Positions 39,950 to 52,500 of a DNA stretch of 64,000 nt are shown here, piece after piece; position 1 is the stretch's first letter; the number at the start of each line of letters is the position of its first letter. The stretch covers positions 21,820,968 to 21,884,967 of the forward strand of contig NC_036456.1 of the NCBI RefSeq assembly GCF_002775205.1, given 5' to 3'. This stretch comes from Xiphophorus maculatus. Lineage: Eukaryota > Chordata > Actinopteri > Cyprinodontiformes > Poeciliidae. Both the position numbers and the translations under genes were made by a program. The notes under the pieces were generated by a model. The model was not told the origin of the DNA. It was given only the letters and a program-made list of their open reading frames with translations, and searched no databases.

Positions 39950-41436
39950 CAGAAGAGACGTTCAGTTTGGACAGATCAGGATAACGTCACACAAAGTGTT
40001 ACAGGAACCAGCCACCTGACTCTACCGTCCCAGAGGATCCATCACTCTGCGTTTCTGAGGTCTGAGGCCGGGGTCCAGACTTTATCTTTACACCCTTCTT
40101 GCTCCAGAATGTGTCTGGCCCCCAGGCACTGCAGAACAGGACATTACCTGTCCGGATCACTACAAGAAAATTTACAAGAAACAGAAACATAAAATACAGG
40201 GGACCTAATTCAAACATCAGACTGAAGAACTCTTGGCCTCCAAGTCACTTAAACTCTTTTAAATACCAGATCTCTCTGTGCTAAAGCTCTATTAATTAAT
40301 GATTTCATCACTGAGCATAATATTGATGTTATGTTTCTGACAGAAACATGGTTGAATGATAATAATGAACCAATCGAACTAATTGAATCTGCGCCTCCTA
40401 ACTACAATTTCTTCAATGAGAATAGAAAACATAAAAAAGGAGGAGGCGTGGCTTCAATATTTAAAAATACCATAAACTGTAGTAAAATCTCTTTGGGTCA
40501 CTTCACCTCTTTTGAGTATCTTGGAATTGAGGTTAAAGGCCACAAACGAACTTTGACAGTAACTTTATACAAAACTCCAACTTTTGTGGAAAATTTCTTT
40601 ACTGACTTGAATGAGCTTCTATCTCTTATATGTATTGATTATGGTTGTTTAATAATTGTTGGTGATTTCAACATTCATGTTGGCAACCCCCAAGACAGAG
40701 GGGCAAAAAAGCTCTAATATTTTAGAGACTGTTGGTCTAACACAACATGTCAAACAAGCAACACACACTCAAGGACACACACTGGACCTGGTTATCAGTA
40801 AGGGTGTGAATATTTCCAGTGTCTCTGTAACTGCGCATTCAATTCATGCATTCATCTTCAGTCGTATTGATTATTGCAACAGCGTCTTCACAGGTCTGTC
40901 CAACAAATCAATCAAACAGCTGCAGCTGATCCAGAATGCTGCTGCTGGCGTTCTCACTAAAACCAGGAAGATAGAGCACATAACACCAGTTTTAAAGTCC
41001 CTCCACTGGCTCCCTGTAGCTCAAAGAATAGACTTTAAAATACTGTTGTTAGTTTATAAATCACTGAACGGCTTAGCACCACAATACATTAAAGACCTGC
41101 TGTTGTTGTATCAACCTTCCAGACCTCTCAGGTTCTGGTTCTGGTTCTGCTCTGCATCCCCAGAACCAGAACCAAACGAGGAGAAGCAGCTTTCAGCATC
41201 TATGCACCACAAATCTGGAACAAACTTCCAGAAAACTGTAAAACAGCTGAAACACTGACTTCTTTTAAATCTAGACTAAAAACCCACCTGTTTAGGATTG
41301 TATTTGAAATGTAATCAATTACAAATTTATTGATGGAACTTGACTTAATGCTGTGTTTTGATTATTGATTCTATGTTGCTTTGTGTTTCTGTGTTTAATA
41401 TGATGCACTTTGAAAAAGTGCATCATATTAAACACA
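39950..41436 (+). mobile_element. Internally deleted L2-type LINE (Maui/L2-like)
   Basis: A non-LTR endonuclease start is readable from about 40259: NTRSLCAKALLINDF, then LTETWL, then GGGVASIF and VGDFNIHVG, all typical of the L2/Rex/CR1-like APE domain. Without any reverse-transcriptase core, it jumps to the C-terminal block FSRIDYCNSVFTGL...SLHWLPVAQRIDFKILLLVYK, the classic end of L2 ORF2. About 2 kb of RT must be missing. A one-base frame change lies in the short A-run near 40706. The 3' end is a hairpin (listed separately). The 5' boundary is not clear. It is a dead copy. Confidence 0.8.
41390..41436. repeat. Perfect 22-bp inverted repeat with 3-bp loop at the L2 3' end
   Basis: The left arm tgtgtttaatatgatgcac... 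is matched exactly by its reverse complement after a loop of gaa. It lies where L2 elements normally end in a 'gcactttg' phrase, so it looks like a fold-back of the LINE terminus. Confidence 0.9.
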
Positions 41437-41895
41437 GTCTATGCATTCACACAGGTGCAATGCATAGGCAATTTTCTTATTAGCTTTAAGAGAAATTAAC
41501 TTTGTTTTAAATGAGCAGCTCCAGTAATTATTGCTAAATGTTATGAAATTTAATCATTTCCACTCAACTGGGACATTTTTTAAAATGTTGCAGAGATTGG
41601 TATTTATAAAAATATAATAGGTAATTTAAAGATGTTTTTATTGTTTAAATCTTATGTCATGTGGTTCAGAGATACATTTTGGTATTGAAGGTGTCAAATT
41701 TCCCTGCTAACTCCTCCCCTTCCTGGACTCAGTGATTTACTATTGAGTTTCCTAACAAGTTGTTTTAACTTTCATTCTCCATCTTAATTTAGTTCCTGGT
41801 TGTTTTTAGTTAAAACTGTATTTTTTATCAGAAAATAACCCTGAATAGTTTCAATTAAACCAAAAGTTGAGTTTGCTTGCCGTGACAACGAGGAA

Positions 41896-44758
41896 ATGGT
41901 TGCTATGATAACTGCGTCACTGTGCTGCGTTCAGCTTTTTGTCATCTTCATTGTGCTTGTTTCAGCAGGTAAGTTTTACCTTTAGAATAAAATGTTCTCT
42001 ACATAAAAGTAGTTTTTGACATTGTTTACTCACAGCAGTAATATTTATACTCTCGACACAAATATTATGTAGAGAGTATAATTACTCTCAACATAAGTAT
42101 TATGCTGATGATCCTTGAGAAACGTTGAAGGTGTGGTAGAGTGATGACAGGAAGACCAAGAATGTTTAACAGCTGAGTTAGTGTAGAACTGGCTTAACTA
42201 GTTTGTTCTGCAGATGGAAACCAAACAGAAAATGACTAAGAAAAGTAAACATTGTACTTGTTTTGAACAGCTACTGCACTTTTGTTCCTCTTTACGTCTC
42301 CATGTAAAAGTCCCAACTGATCAGCTGGTTTTGCTTCAGTATTGATATTAAGTTTTGAAAATGTTATTTTTTATGGAAGACTTTTAAAGCTCTTCTCTCT
42401 TTTAGAGAGACTGTGATGGGTTATCTTCTGAACAAATATTTCCATATTTTCTTGGAATTAGGTGGGATTAGAGCGAAACATCTGTTTTTATTCATAAATA
42501 TTTCAACTTTGTCTGACAGAAAGGGTGTTTATCTGTGTTTCTAATCAGTAACACAAGGTATCCTTAATCAGAGTGAAGAACAACTCATTCTCCAAGTCTC
42601 TAAATAAAGTTTTAATTCTGGATACATTTTATTTTGATAAAAATGTTTTTGTCTGAATAATTGATACCATAATACCGTGATAATTATGTGAAATTAAATG
42701 AATTATATCCCAACTTCAGAAGATTTGCCTTTACCTTTACAGAGCTCTTTGGTTCCTCCTATCAGACTGTAGCTTCTCATATTGAGGTCAAAGTTCAGAT
42801 CTACCATAACTGACTGACACCTGATGGCCTCAGGTTTGCAACCAGTTTGTGACTGAGAAACCAGTAACCTCCTCCCAGATGATGACATGAACTTGTTAGT
42901 TCCTCTGTCCATTTAGTAGCTGATTTATTGTGAAAATCCGGTAGAAATGATGACCTAATCAGTCATGTTTACATAAAAACAACGAGCCGCCAGGCTTTGT
43001 TTGTGAGACTTGCGGTCACGCGGGTCGGTTGTGGGCGGAGCTTGGTAAGGTCCATTGATATTGAGCACATGAATTTTTTTCAGTGCTTTTAAACTGAGTT
43101 ACTTTGAACCAGTTCTACTTTCTAAATGCTACAAATATATACAACTTATTTAAAGTGTTTCTCATTGTTTAAAAGCAGCAACGTAGCAGTTTGCACATTG
43201 CAGATTAGAACCTTACCAATCACATGCTAACTTCAACTGGTTTTTCTCAGCATGATTAATGCATTTAATGATCTTGTTAATGCTTTTAATTTTGGTCTAC
43301 CATTTCATATTTAGAGGTTTTTTTTACTATTTTGCTCCTCTTTCTATTCTTTTGCATACCTTTGATGCCGTGGCAGGTTGAGCTGAGTGAGAAGCTCAGC
43401 AGCCGCCATGACAGAACTAGTCCAAATGAGTCGTGTCATTCGTAGTAGCAAATCACAAGGCGAGTAATCTGGAGACAGCTTCAGGTTAAATTTCTGATGA
43501 GACTTGGTAAAATGTAACTTAGAAAATGTGTTTTAGATACTTAAGTGTTAATTATTTCTATTTGTTTTGATAATACTGTGCACACTGACAGACTAAACCA
43601 CCCACCCTCTTTCCTCTGGACTCCTTCTTCCACTGAACTTTTTTCCAGTGAGAGGCAGGTTGGATCCTGCCTCTCACTGGAGAAAATGCTGGAGATCGGC
43701 ACAGGGACAAGAGTGGGCTCAAGGCCCTCATATAAGCAGGTTGCTGGAAAATGTGGGTTAAGTACAAAATGTTTTCATAACAAGATGAAAAAAGCACAAA
43801 AACAATAGCTTTTATAAAGTTATTGTTCTGATAGTTTTATAAAAGCTGCTGGACTATTTATTAAAAAAACAACCGGAGGCCTCAAATCCTCTTCACCTGC
43901 CTCCTCTCCTGCACTGATGAAATTACTGATGCTGTCTCCTCTTCTGTAGCAAAGCTGAAACTGATGATAGAAGAGCAGAGAGAGAGACGACCACTTTGGT
44001 TGCCACGTCATCTGTTTGTCTACCTTTACCTCTTCTATCTCTCTACTGTGTTATTTCCTCCTCTACAGATCAGATCTCTAGAGAGCTCCAATTTGAACCT
44101 GGACAAAACATCAATCTAAAATGCAGAACTCCTGACAACAAACCTGCCGCCGTCGTAGAGTGGAGCAGAACTGATTTGGAGGATGAATTTGTCCTTTTAT
44201 TTCGGGATGGTAAGTTGGATCCAGAACACCAGCACCAAATGTACGAGAACCGAGTGGATCTACGCGACCAGCAGATGAAAGACGGAGACGTGTCTTTGGT
44301 CCTGAATAACATGGTGCCTGATGACAGAGGAATATATGAGTGCAGGGTTGCTCAGGCAGAAACTAATCGAAAGAAAAGAGCTGTGCTGGATTCAGATCCT
44401 ATCTGCACCTTCAGGTTGAGCCTAGCCCCTCTTCCAGGTGAGTGAGTTTATCTGGATCAGAACCAGCAGCTTCCTGGTCCTGGATCTCAGATCAGATGTT
44501 GATGATGCTACTCTCAAACCAGCTTCTTTCTCCAGCATCTCCTACCTGATGGATCAGACTAACACCTGGTTCTGTCCTGCAGGGACCCTGGATGGACAAA
44601 GCAAGAACAGAGGAAACAAACCTGCTGCATTGAATAAAGGATGGAATAAAGCCAGAGATGATAAGCTAATAATCGGTCTGGCAGTCTGGTTTATTATTGT
44701 TCTAGTTGCTGGTTTTGTGGCTCTTTACTATATAAGGAACAGGTGTTATCAAGTGTAG
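41896..44758 (+). CDS. Single V-set Ig transmembrane protein, butyrophilin/B7-like, 3 exons
   Basis: Exons: 41896-41968 (signal peptide), 44069-44437 (V-set) and 44583-44758 (stalk, membrane segment and stop). All introns are phase 1, giving 205 residues. The signal MVAMITASLCCVQLFVIF... runs to about residue 24. The V-set has the Cys pair in INLKCRT and DRGIYECRV and the butyrophilin-like core ENRVDLRDQQMKDGDVSLVL, plus FVLLFRDGK. One transmembrane helix (LIIGLAVWFIIVLVAGFVAL) ends in a very short basic tail, RNRCYQV, with no tyrosine signalling motif. Known relatives are butyrophilin-like, MOG and B7-type ligands that regulate T cells; the fish members are poorly defined, so no symbol is given. 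It lies between the two Fc receptor-like copies on the opposite strand, which suggests an immune-receptor cluster. Without a signalling tail it would act as a ligand or need an adaptor. Confidence 0.75.
43644..43681. repeat. Perfect 16-bp inverted repeat (hairpin) in the V-set gene intron 1
   Basis: tccagtgagaggcagg, a 6-bp loop (ttggat), then its exact reverse complement. Purine/pyrimidine T and A runs flank both sides and extend the pairing imperfectly. Confidence 0.9.
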
Positions 44759-46937
44759 GTCTTAGTGTCCACTTTACTTGCCATGATGATGAATGGTAAG
44801 AGGGGAGACGGAAGACAATCCTTGTTGTGAAATAATAACCTCGTTCCTCCTCATGACCAACCCATCCATAATGATCCTGGCTCTGCAGCATCTCCATTTC
44901 TGTTTGTATAGAGGCATCTTAATTACCTGGTGTCCATGGTAACCTCAACACAAAATGTCAAAGTCTGATTATTCTGGATTATAATAGTGATTTAATTCAG
45001 TCAGTATTGTACTGAATGGTCTTAAGATGGATTGAGAATAACTATATTGTTCTTAATTTTGCTTTAACTGGATTTGAGTGATTAGACCCTAAACTTCCCA
45101 GAGCAGGTTCAAACCTTTCTCTTCTGGTAAGAACATTATTTTATAACTTCTTCCTTCTCAAAGTGAACATAACAGGAACCTGCTGTGACGTTCCTCTGGG
45201 TGAAGGCCTTCACTTCTGCCTGTCACATATTTCTGGCATGGAAAATTTGATTCATCTCTCTTACTGTTTTTTTTATCCTTCTGTTTTTCACCTCTTCAAA
45301 AACATTCAGAAGCATAATGAAAAAAAAGAATATTTTTAAGAGTAGTAAAAGTACTCTTAAAAATACTCAATACATACGTACATTATGTATGTATTCTAAT
45401 ACATACATACTCAATTGATTTGATATACAAAAAATCATAATTGAAGTTGAAGAGACTTTTTAAAAGTATTTTTTATGTTAAACATGTTTATAATTTGTAC
45501 ATTTGATTTGCCTGACAGTTCTGCCATGTACTGGTTATTTTAAATCACAGCTGTACATATTTAATCTTCTGAGTCTGTAAGTTTGAGTTCTGTTTTTGGC
45601 CCTGGGGAAAATGAACACAGTTTGAATTAAACTCTTGGTGTTTAAAAAGAGCTTTGCTTGTCACCACTAAACATTTAATAAACATTTAATACCTACAAGT
45701 GTAAACCAACTAGCTTCACTGTCTGTGACAGTAGGATGTAAATTATGTTGCAAAGAAAATGCAAAACAATTAAACTGTTTAAGACATGAACTCAGAGAGA
45801 CTTAGTAACATTTCCCAAACATGAAGCTACAACAAAAGCTTCAAATTTGTTCCAGTTTCTGAAATATTTATTTCTGTATTTTGTAGATCATGTTTTCTGT
45901 TATGATAGCTTGAGAAATGCTGGTTGTTTTCAAATGTGTTCAGTTTATCTCCTTATCACTTACATTCTCTTTCACCTTCCAATAAACTGCTTCTGGAAAG
46001 TGATGCTGCTGCTCTCTGCCTACATGATTAATGTTTACTTTATATATCAAATGGAAACCATGTTTTAGGAAATAAATAAAAACACTTATTTGCCTTTGGA
46101 AATAGGATTTAATTAGGAAGTTTACTTTGCAAATGTGCAGTTTGACCTGATAACTGCCATTACTGCTTATTTTCTGTATTTTTCAGGTGGAAATGACTTT
46201 TGACCCCCTCAGTGCTGAACAGGTTAAGGACGCTGCCAGGGTCCAACCTGGAATATCTTTTCATATTGGACAGAGTGTTGACCTCCGACCCTTCAGCAGC
46301 AACAGCATAGTGACTTGCTAAGATAAAATCTGCAGAGAAACAAAAAGTTAACAGTTAAATAATAACACAAAATGCAAATTGGAGAGTAGTAGGAAAAGAA
46401 AGTGAGAAAAAGTGATCAGTTTGTCTTAATGCAGCAAAACTACAGAAACAGATCAGGAGAACCTAAAGCTCAGAATGAGGCATGAGAGGAAGAGCCAGAG
46501 GAAACCGTCTATCCAGACTTTATCTCCTGCAGGCTGATACCAAAATGTTCTGTTACTAACATCTGGAGCCACCAGATCTCTGATGCTGATGAGATGATTA
46601 CAGGCTTTATATGTGAGAAGGAGAATCTTACATTTTATTCTGGATTTAACAATCAATGAAGAGAAATTAAAGGAGGAAAATGATCTTCTGTCAATTAATC
46701 GATCAATAAATGAAGTTTATTTGTTTGGCATGTCAGTAACCAGGCAGATCAAAGTGCTTTACATCACCAACCACCGGGCCGCGGACCGGTACCGGTCCAT
46801 GGACCAACTGGTACCGGTCCATGGACCAACCGGTACCGGAGCGCACAAGAAATAAATATTTCCGTTTTATGTATTATATGGTGAACTGGATACAATGAAG
46901 TTTTGCCCACTAGGTGGCAGGTCTCTGTTTTATAGGC
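44759..46937. other. Intergenic DNA after the V-set gene
   Basis: No gene recognised. It includes a short palindromic tacgta/acatacatac tract near 45370-45420, and the dispersed phrase ggtaccggtccatggaccaa repeated twice near 46785-46845, which is a common fish repeat. A minus-strand frame at about 46595-46656 has a brief IKCKILLLTYK resemblance to LINE L2 C-termini and may be a small LINE scrap. Confidence 0.5.
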
Positions 46938-47539
46938 TGTTACGACCCGGCTCGGCCAGGGGAAAGGGAAGTAACATTAAAGAAACCTAGGTGGTAAGGT
47001 TTAACAGTTTAGAGGTTTTATTGTTAGGGTTCAACAAAAATAAAGGGGGTAAAAATTAACAATAGTCAAAATGTAGAGACTAACAAAAGGGTACTAAACA
47101 AAACAAAACCCCAAAACAATCAATTGTAAATCAAAGAACTTAACCAAACAAAAATAGACTTTCAGAACAGGGTACACAAACAAACTACAAATCTCTAACA
47201 GAGAATCAAAGATCCCACACAGGGACAAAGTGAGTGACACAAGCTATCCAAGCTAACAAAGGTTGTCAGAGCTATCAAAACAAGTTTACAGCAGTCAAAC
47301 CCCCTAACAAAGTGGCAAGCTGTCTAAACAAAGAAACAGCCGCCCCTTCTCCCAGGATGTCCTTGGTTCTTAAAGGGAGGCCTCAACAGTGATTGGTGGA
47401 GCCGGCAATTGATGACCCAATCACGGTAGGCCTCAGGATGTGACACAGGACAAGCAGGGCAGCACCCACTTCCAGGTGGAGTCAATTTGATTAGCCACTG
47501 AAAAACAACAAACACAGAAAAAGGCCACTGGCCGTAACA
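46938..47539 (-). mobile_element. Solo LTR (fossil of an LTR retroelement), 602 bp
   Basis: The element starts TGTTACG and ends CGTAACA (TG...CA with short inverted ends), and is flanked on both sides by the 5-bp target duplication taggc. Read on the minus strand it has CCAAT-type boxes and a CAATAAAACC poly(A)-type signal, which gives the likely orientation. There is no internal coding region, so it is a solo LTR left by recombination between two LTRs. The matching flanks suggest moderate or young age. The family is not assigned. Confidence 0.75.
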
Positions 47540-48169
47540 TAGGCCATGTGAGATACGTGGATTTTTCCTCCACTGATAAATGTGAGACTGAACTGGAGCT
47601 GAAGCAAATATTATAACCAAGTCTGATATAAAAGAAATGTGGAAAAAGTTTCACATAAAAGTTAAAAAGTCTGGATATAACAGATGACCAGATGAGAGCA
47701 TTTGGAGAAAGTGAGCTGAGAGCTGCAGGAAAAACATCTTGTTAGTAAAGGAGGAAGAGTTTTAGGTTCCTGTAAGGAACTGGGACCAGTGGGAAGAGAA
47801 TCACATCAGCATGAAGCTGAAAAGATATAAATGAAAACATTAAGATGGAACACTGTCAGATTATCATGAAGAAATAATTAGTGAAGCAAATAATTTCACA
47901 AAATGGAGAGCAAAAAAACTTTGATGACATTTCAACAAAGATGCTTCAGAGTTGGTTTGGTTTCTTTACACTCTGTGTGCTGCATGTAAGTTATCATCCA
48001 TGTGACAGATTAACTTTATTGGTATTAGATTAAAATACAGAATTATGGAGAGATCACGTGGGTCCGGACCAAGATGGACGCTTGAGGCTCTTCTCCGCTC
48101 CAGGCTAAAAATAATTTTACATCTTCCTCCAGTTAAACTCGTTCTTGTCTACTTTGAAACATTTCGGGG

Positions 48170-49090
48170 ATGCCTCGATCACAACGTGAAAAAGATTTCC
48201 CAATTTTTTCCCCGTCGGGTTCTTCCACCAAGAAGAAAACCGTCCCGAAGGAATCAAGTCAGGGTGAGGCTAATGCTAGCGTCTCGGAGCTAGCCGACCA
48301 AACTACAATGGAGCTGATTTGATCTGAGGTAAAGTCGTTGGCCTCCCGGATGAAAGATATGGATGCATCCATCGGCACCCGACTCGATACTATTGATGTC
48401 GCACTGGGCGATTTAAAGGCCTCTGTCGGTTCGGTCGAGAGCTCCCTGTGGCTGCTCTCTAGCAGAGCGGCGGACTTGGAAAAACGCATGGAGGAGGCCG
48501 AGGGGAGAATCTCCGGGACGGAGGACAGCCTCGGCGCCCACGGGACAAGCATAGCCGCCATGGAGAAGATAGTGGAACAGCTACAGCTAAAAATAGATGA
48601 CTTGGAGAACCGTGGTCGGCGTAAAAACTTAAAAATCATTAACTTACCAGAGAAAGTAGAGGGCAACACTCCTCTTGTGGACTTTCTCCAAGAAATGCTA
48701 CCGACCTTGGTCGGTTTACCAGCTGATCATCCAGCATTGGAGATCGAACGGGCCCACAGGGCTTTAGCTCCTGCTCCGGCCCCGAATAAACCACCACGAA
48801 GTATCCTGGTTCGTTTCTTGAGATACTCGCACAGAGAGGCTGTGCTTAATGCAGCAAAGAAGAAGCGTGACATATTCCATGGCGGCTCTCAACTGAGATT
48901 CTACCCCGACCTGTCGGCGGAGGTCCTGAGGAGAAGGCGAGAATTTGGTGCTGTGGTGAAGGAGCTGATCCGCCGCGACAAATACCGTGGATTCGCTTAT
49001 CCCGCTCGCCTCAGATGTCTTCATGAGGGGCGAATCCGTTTTTTCGATACATCTGAGGCTGCCGCTGCATTTCTGGACTCGCTTAAATGA
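48170..49090 (+). CDS. LINE ORF1 RNA-binding protein, with an in-frame TGA in the N-terminal part
   Basis: The frame opens at the ATG at 48170 (MPRSQREKD...) and is interrupted by TGA at 48320-48322 (codon 51). It then runs uninterrupted from an internal Met at 48338 for 250 residues. The C-terminal part has an L1-ORF1 layout: a long heptad coiled coil (about residues 5-85 of that 250), then GRRKNLKIINLPEKVEG and EIERAHRALAP, the RRM and C-terminal domain of transposase_22-type proteins. The known role is to coat LINE RNA and act as a chaperone in the RNP. The TGA may be a single CGA-to-TGA change, and re-initiation at 48338 would still give most of the protein. Confidence 0.85.
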
Positions 49091-49598
49091 GGTATTCTGT
49101 TTATTATTGTTTCTTTTTTCCTGCTTTATTCAGGAAATTTGGAGGAAGATGGACTTTATACCCACGCTGAGACCTAAAAAACATTTTCACTTTTTCTCCT
49201 TTTTGAACTTACTATGTTGGGAGGCCTCTCAGTGTGGCTAAATTTTATTTCATTTTATTTTTTATTTTTTATTTTTTGCCTGGACCACGGATGGTGTTTT
49301 GAGCATCCAGTTGTCGCTGTGATCGAACTTAGAATCGGGAGTTGTATGCTGTTTGGAAACGTTAGTGACATCTTTTTGGGTTGTTCTTTTCTGTCGTTTG
49401 GGGACAGGATAGGGGAGGGTGGATGCTGCTGTTTGCAGATTCAGTATTTTATTTATTTTATTTGTTTTTATGTTAAATGTCAGGAACCTAAATATGTTTT
49501 TTCTCTTTTTTATACATACACAAATGTCTATGTACAGCCCAACCTATTCAAATATGACACCCAGTGTTTAAGAGCTGTTTTCTGCCCTTATAGTTTGT

Positions 49599-52500
49599 AT
49601 GTCTGGCTCTCTTAGGATTGTTACCTGGAATGTACAGGGACTGGGTCATGTGATCAAGAAGAAGAAGGTTTTGTCTTTCTTGAAAAAAAATAAACTTGAC
49701 ATAGCACTATTACAAGAAACTAGGTTATCTGCTACAGAACATTTGAAACTTAAAAGGGACTGGGTAGGTAATGTATATTTTTCCGCCCATTCACAAAATA
49801 AGAAGGGTACGGCCATTCTCATACACAAGAACCTTCCTTTTATTCTGGAGCATGAGGAGAAGGATTCAGAGGGGAGATTTATTCTAATTACAGGGTCGAT
49901 CCATGGACAACATATAACTATTCTCAATGTATACGCTCCTAATGATGACTCGCCTCAGTTTATGTCACGAATGATCTTATTATTTAACCATCATTGCAAA
50001 GGAATTGGTTTTTTGGCTGGTGACTTTAATTGCGTAATGAACGCATCTCTGGATAGGTCCTCCTCTGCGAAATTGCCGAACCCGAAAGCTTCAGCTGTCC
50101 TAAAAAACTTATGCACAGATACTGGTTTGATAGATATTTGGCGACATTTACATCCTAAAACAAGGGACTATACATTTTATTCACATCCCCATAACTCTTA
50201 TTCCAGGCTGGATTATTTTTTTATCCCCAAGTCGCTTTTACACTCAGTTCAAAGTTGTAACTTAGACCCCATAGTCTTGTCAGATCATGCACCAGTATTT
50301 TTAAGTGTTGATCCAGTATTACGTATGCCTAGAACTTTCACTTGGAAATTCAATACCTCCTTTTTAGATGATAAATCCTTTTGCAACTTTGTCCGGAATA
50401 ACCTATTGCAGTTCTGGCTTGACAACAAAAACTCTCCTGTATCTTCTGCTATGATCTGGGATGCAGCAAAAGCTACTTTGCGCGGCCATCTTATTTCTTA
50501 CTGCTCTCACCAAAAAGCGGTTCTAGCGGAGAGAAGAAATAACCTTGAAAAAGAGGTGATTCGACTAGAACAAATACACAAACAATCACCAACATTGTCA
50601 AATTTAAAGGCACTAATGGCTGTTAAATCTGAGCTTAATATAGACTACACCCGCCAAGTTCAGAAATTACTACTTTATACTAAACAGAAATACTATGAAT
50701 TTGGTAATAAGTCCAGTCACATGCTTTCTCATTTATTGAAAAATCAAGATAATAGTCGCTTAATCAATATGATAAGAACGCAAAACGAAGACGTCTCATA
50801 TGACCCAATAATTATTAACAGCACTTTCCGGGATTTTTACACATCTCTATACAATACAGACATGGCTGACCCAGAAGATATCACCTCCTATTTGAGCAAT
50901 ATATCTCTACCTTCTGTCACGGGAGAGGATCGTGCTTTTTTAGATGCTGCAATCACTCCGGAGGAAGTTTGGGCTGCAATTAAATCTATGCCAAACAGAA
51001 AGTGTCCTGGACCTGACGGGTTTCCATTGGAATTTTTTAAGTCATTTTGGCCAGAGATTCAACCAATATTAATGCCCGCTGTTAATGACATTTTGAGAAA
51101 TGGCATCCCCCCCTCGTGGAGACATGCTTCCATCAGTCTTCTTTTAAAAGAGGGTAAAAGTCCCCTGGATTGTTCCTCCTTCAGACCTATTAGTTTGCTT
51201 AACGTTGATTATAAAATTGTGGCAAAAGTTTTGGCCCGGAGATTGGAAAATATCCTCCCTAAAATAATAAACCCAGATCAGGCAGGTTTTATAAAAATGA
51301 GATATGGCACAGACAATATACGACGCGTTCTTAATGTTGTTCAGTACCTTAACACTCACAAAAAGCCTGCAGTAATTGTTTCCCTTGATGCCGAGAAGGC
51401 CTTTGACCGAGTTGAATGGCAGTTTCTTTTTCAGGTGTTACATAAATTCGGTCTGGGCCCAAATTTCATCAACCTGGTTAAAAGCTTTTATTCAGACCCA
51501 ACAGCCTCAGTTAACACAAATGGCTTGATGTCTGAGCCCTTTAAGATTCATAGGGGCTGTAGGCAGGGGTGCCCCCTCTCACCCTTACTGTTTACATTGT
51601 TTATTGAACCTCTGGCCGAGATTATCAGGACTAATCCAGATGTATCTGGAATCAATATAGGCGGTAGAAATCATGTAATTTCACTATTCGCAGATGATGT
51701 ACTTCTGTATATGTGCAATCCTGAGAAATCAATTCCAGCTATCTTGGAATCTATGGCCACGTTCAGTGCTTTGTCAGGATACAAAATCAATTTAGGAAAG
51801 TCTGTCGCCACCCCTTTCGGCATCCCCCCAGAACAGTTCATGCAATCTCCCTTTCAAATGTCTATGAGAGGCTTCAAGTATCTGGGTATTTTTGTTACAC
51901 ATGATCTGAATAATCTTTTTGGAGCTAATTATTCACCTCTAATTCAGAAGATAAAACACGATTTAATAAAATGGACTCCCCTGCCAACTTCTTTCTTAGG
52001 GAGAATCAATATTATAAAAATGAATATTCTCCCGCGACTTAACTATTTATATCAAAATCTTCCCTGCTATTTATCTCCTGCACACTTCAAGTCATTAAAC
52101 TCTCATTTATCTCGCTTTGTTTGGAACAACAAACACCCAAGAGTTAAGTTTTCTATATTAACTAAGCCAAAACATCTTGGAGGACTGTCATTACCATCCC
52201 TGCAACTTTATTATTGGGCAGCACAACTTAAAATAATTTCAAATTGGTTTATGAATAGAAGTAACTCTTTATGGTTAGATCTGGAATCCCAATCCTGTTT
52301 CCCCAGCAAACTTAATTCTCTTTTCTTTATAAGTGGCATAGACCAAATACCCCATCTCAGAAGCAACTTAATTGTTTATAATACCTTGCTGGCTTGGCGA
52401 GATGTGAAGAAATATCTTAATATCTCTCCCATCCTCTCTTCTTGGTCGTCGTTAACCTTGAACCCAGATTTACCAGCGGAGATTAGAAACATTGGTTTGT

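Noticed and set aside
45847-46068. 73-codon hydrophobic open frame
   Set aside because: AT-rich, Phe/Tyr-rich chance frame without a neighbour exon; no family match.
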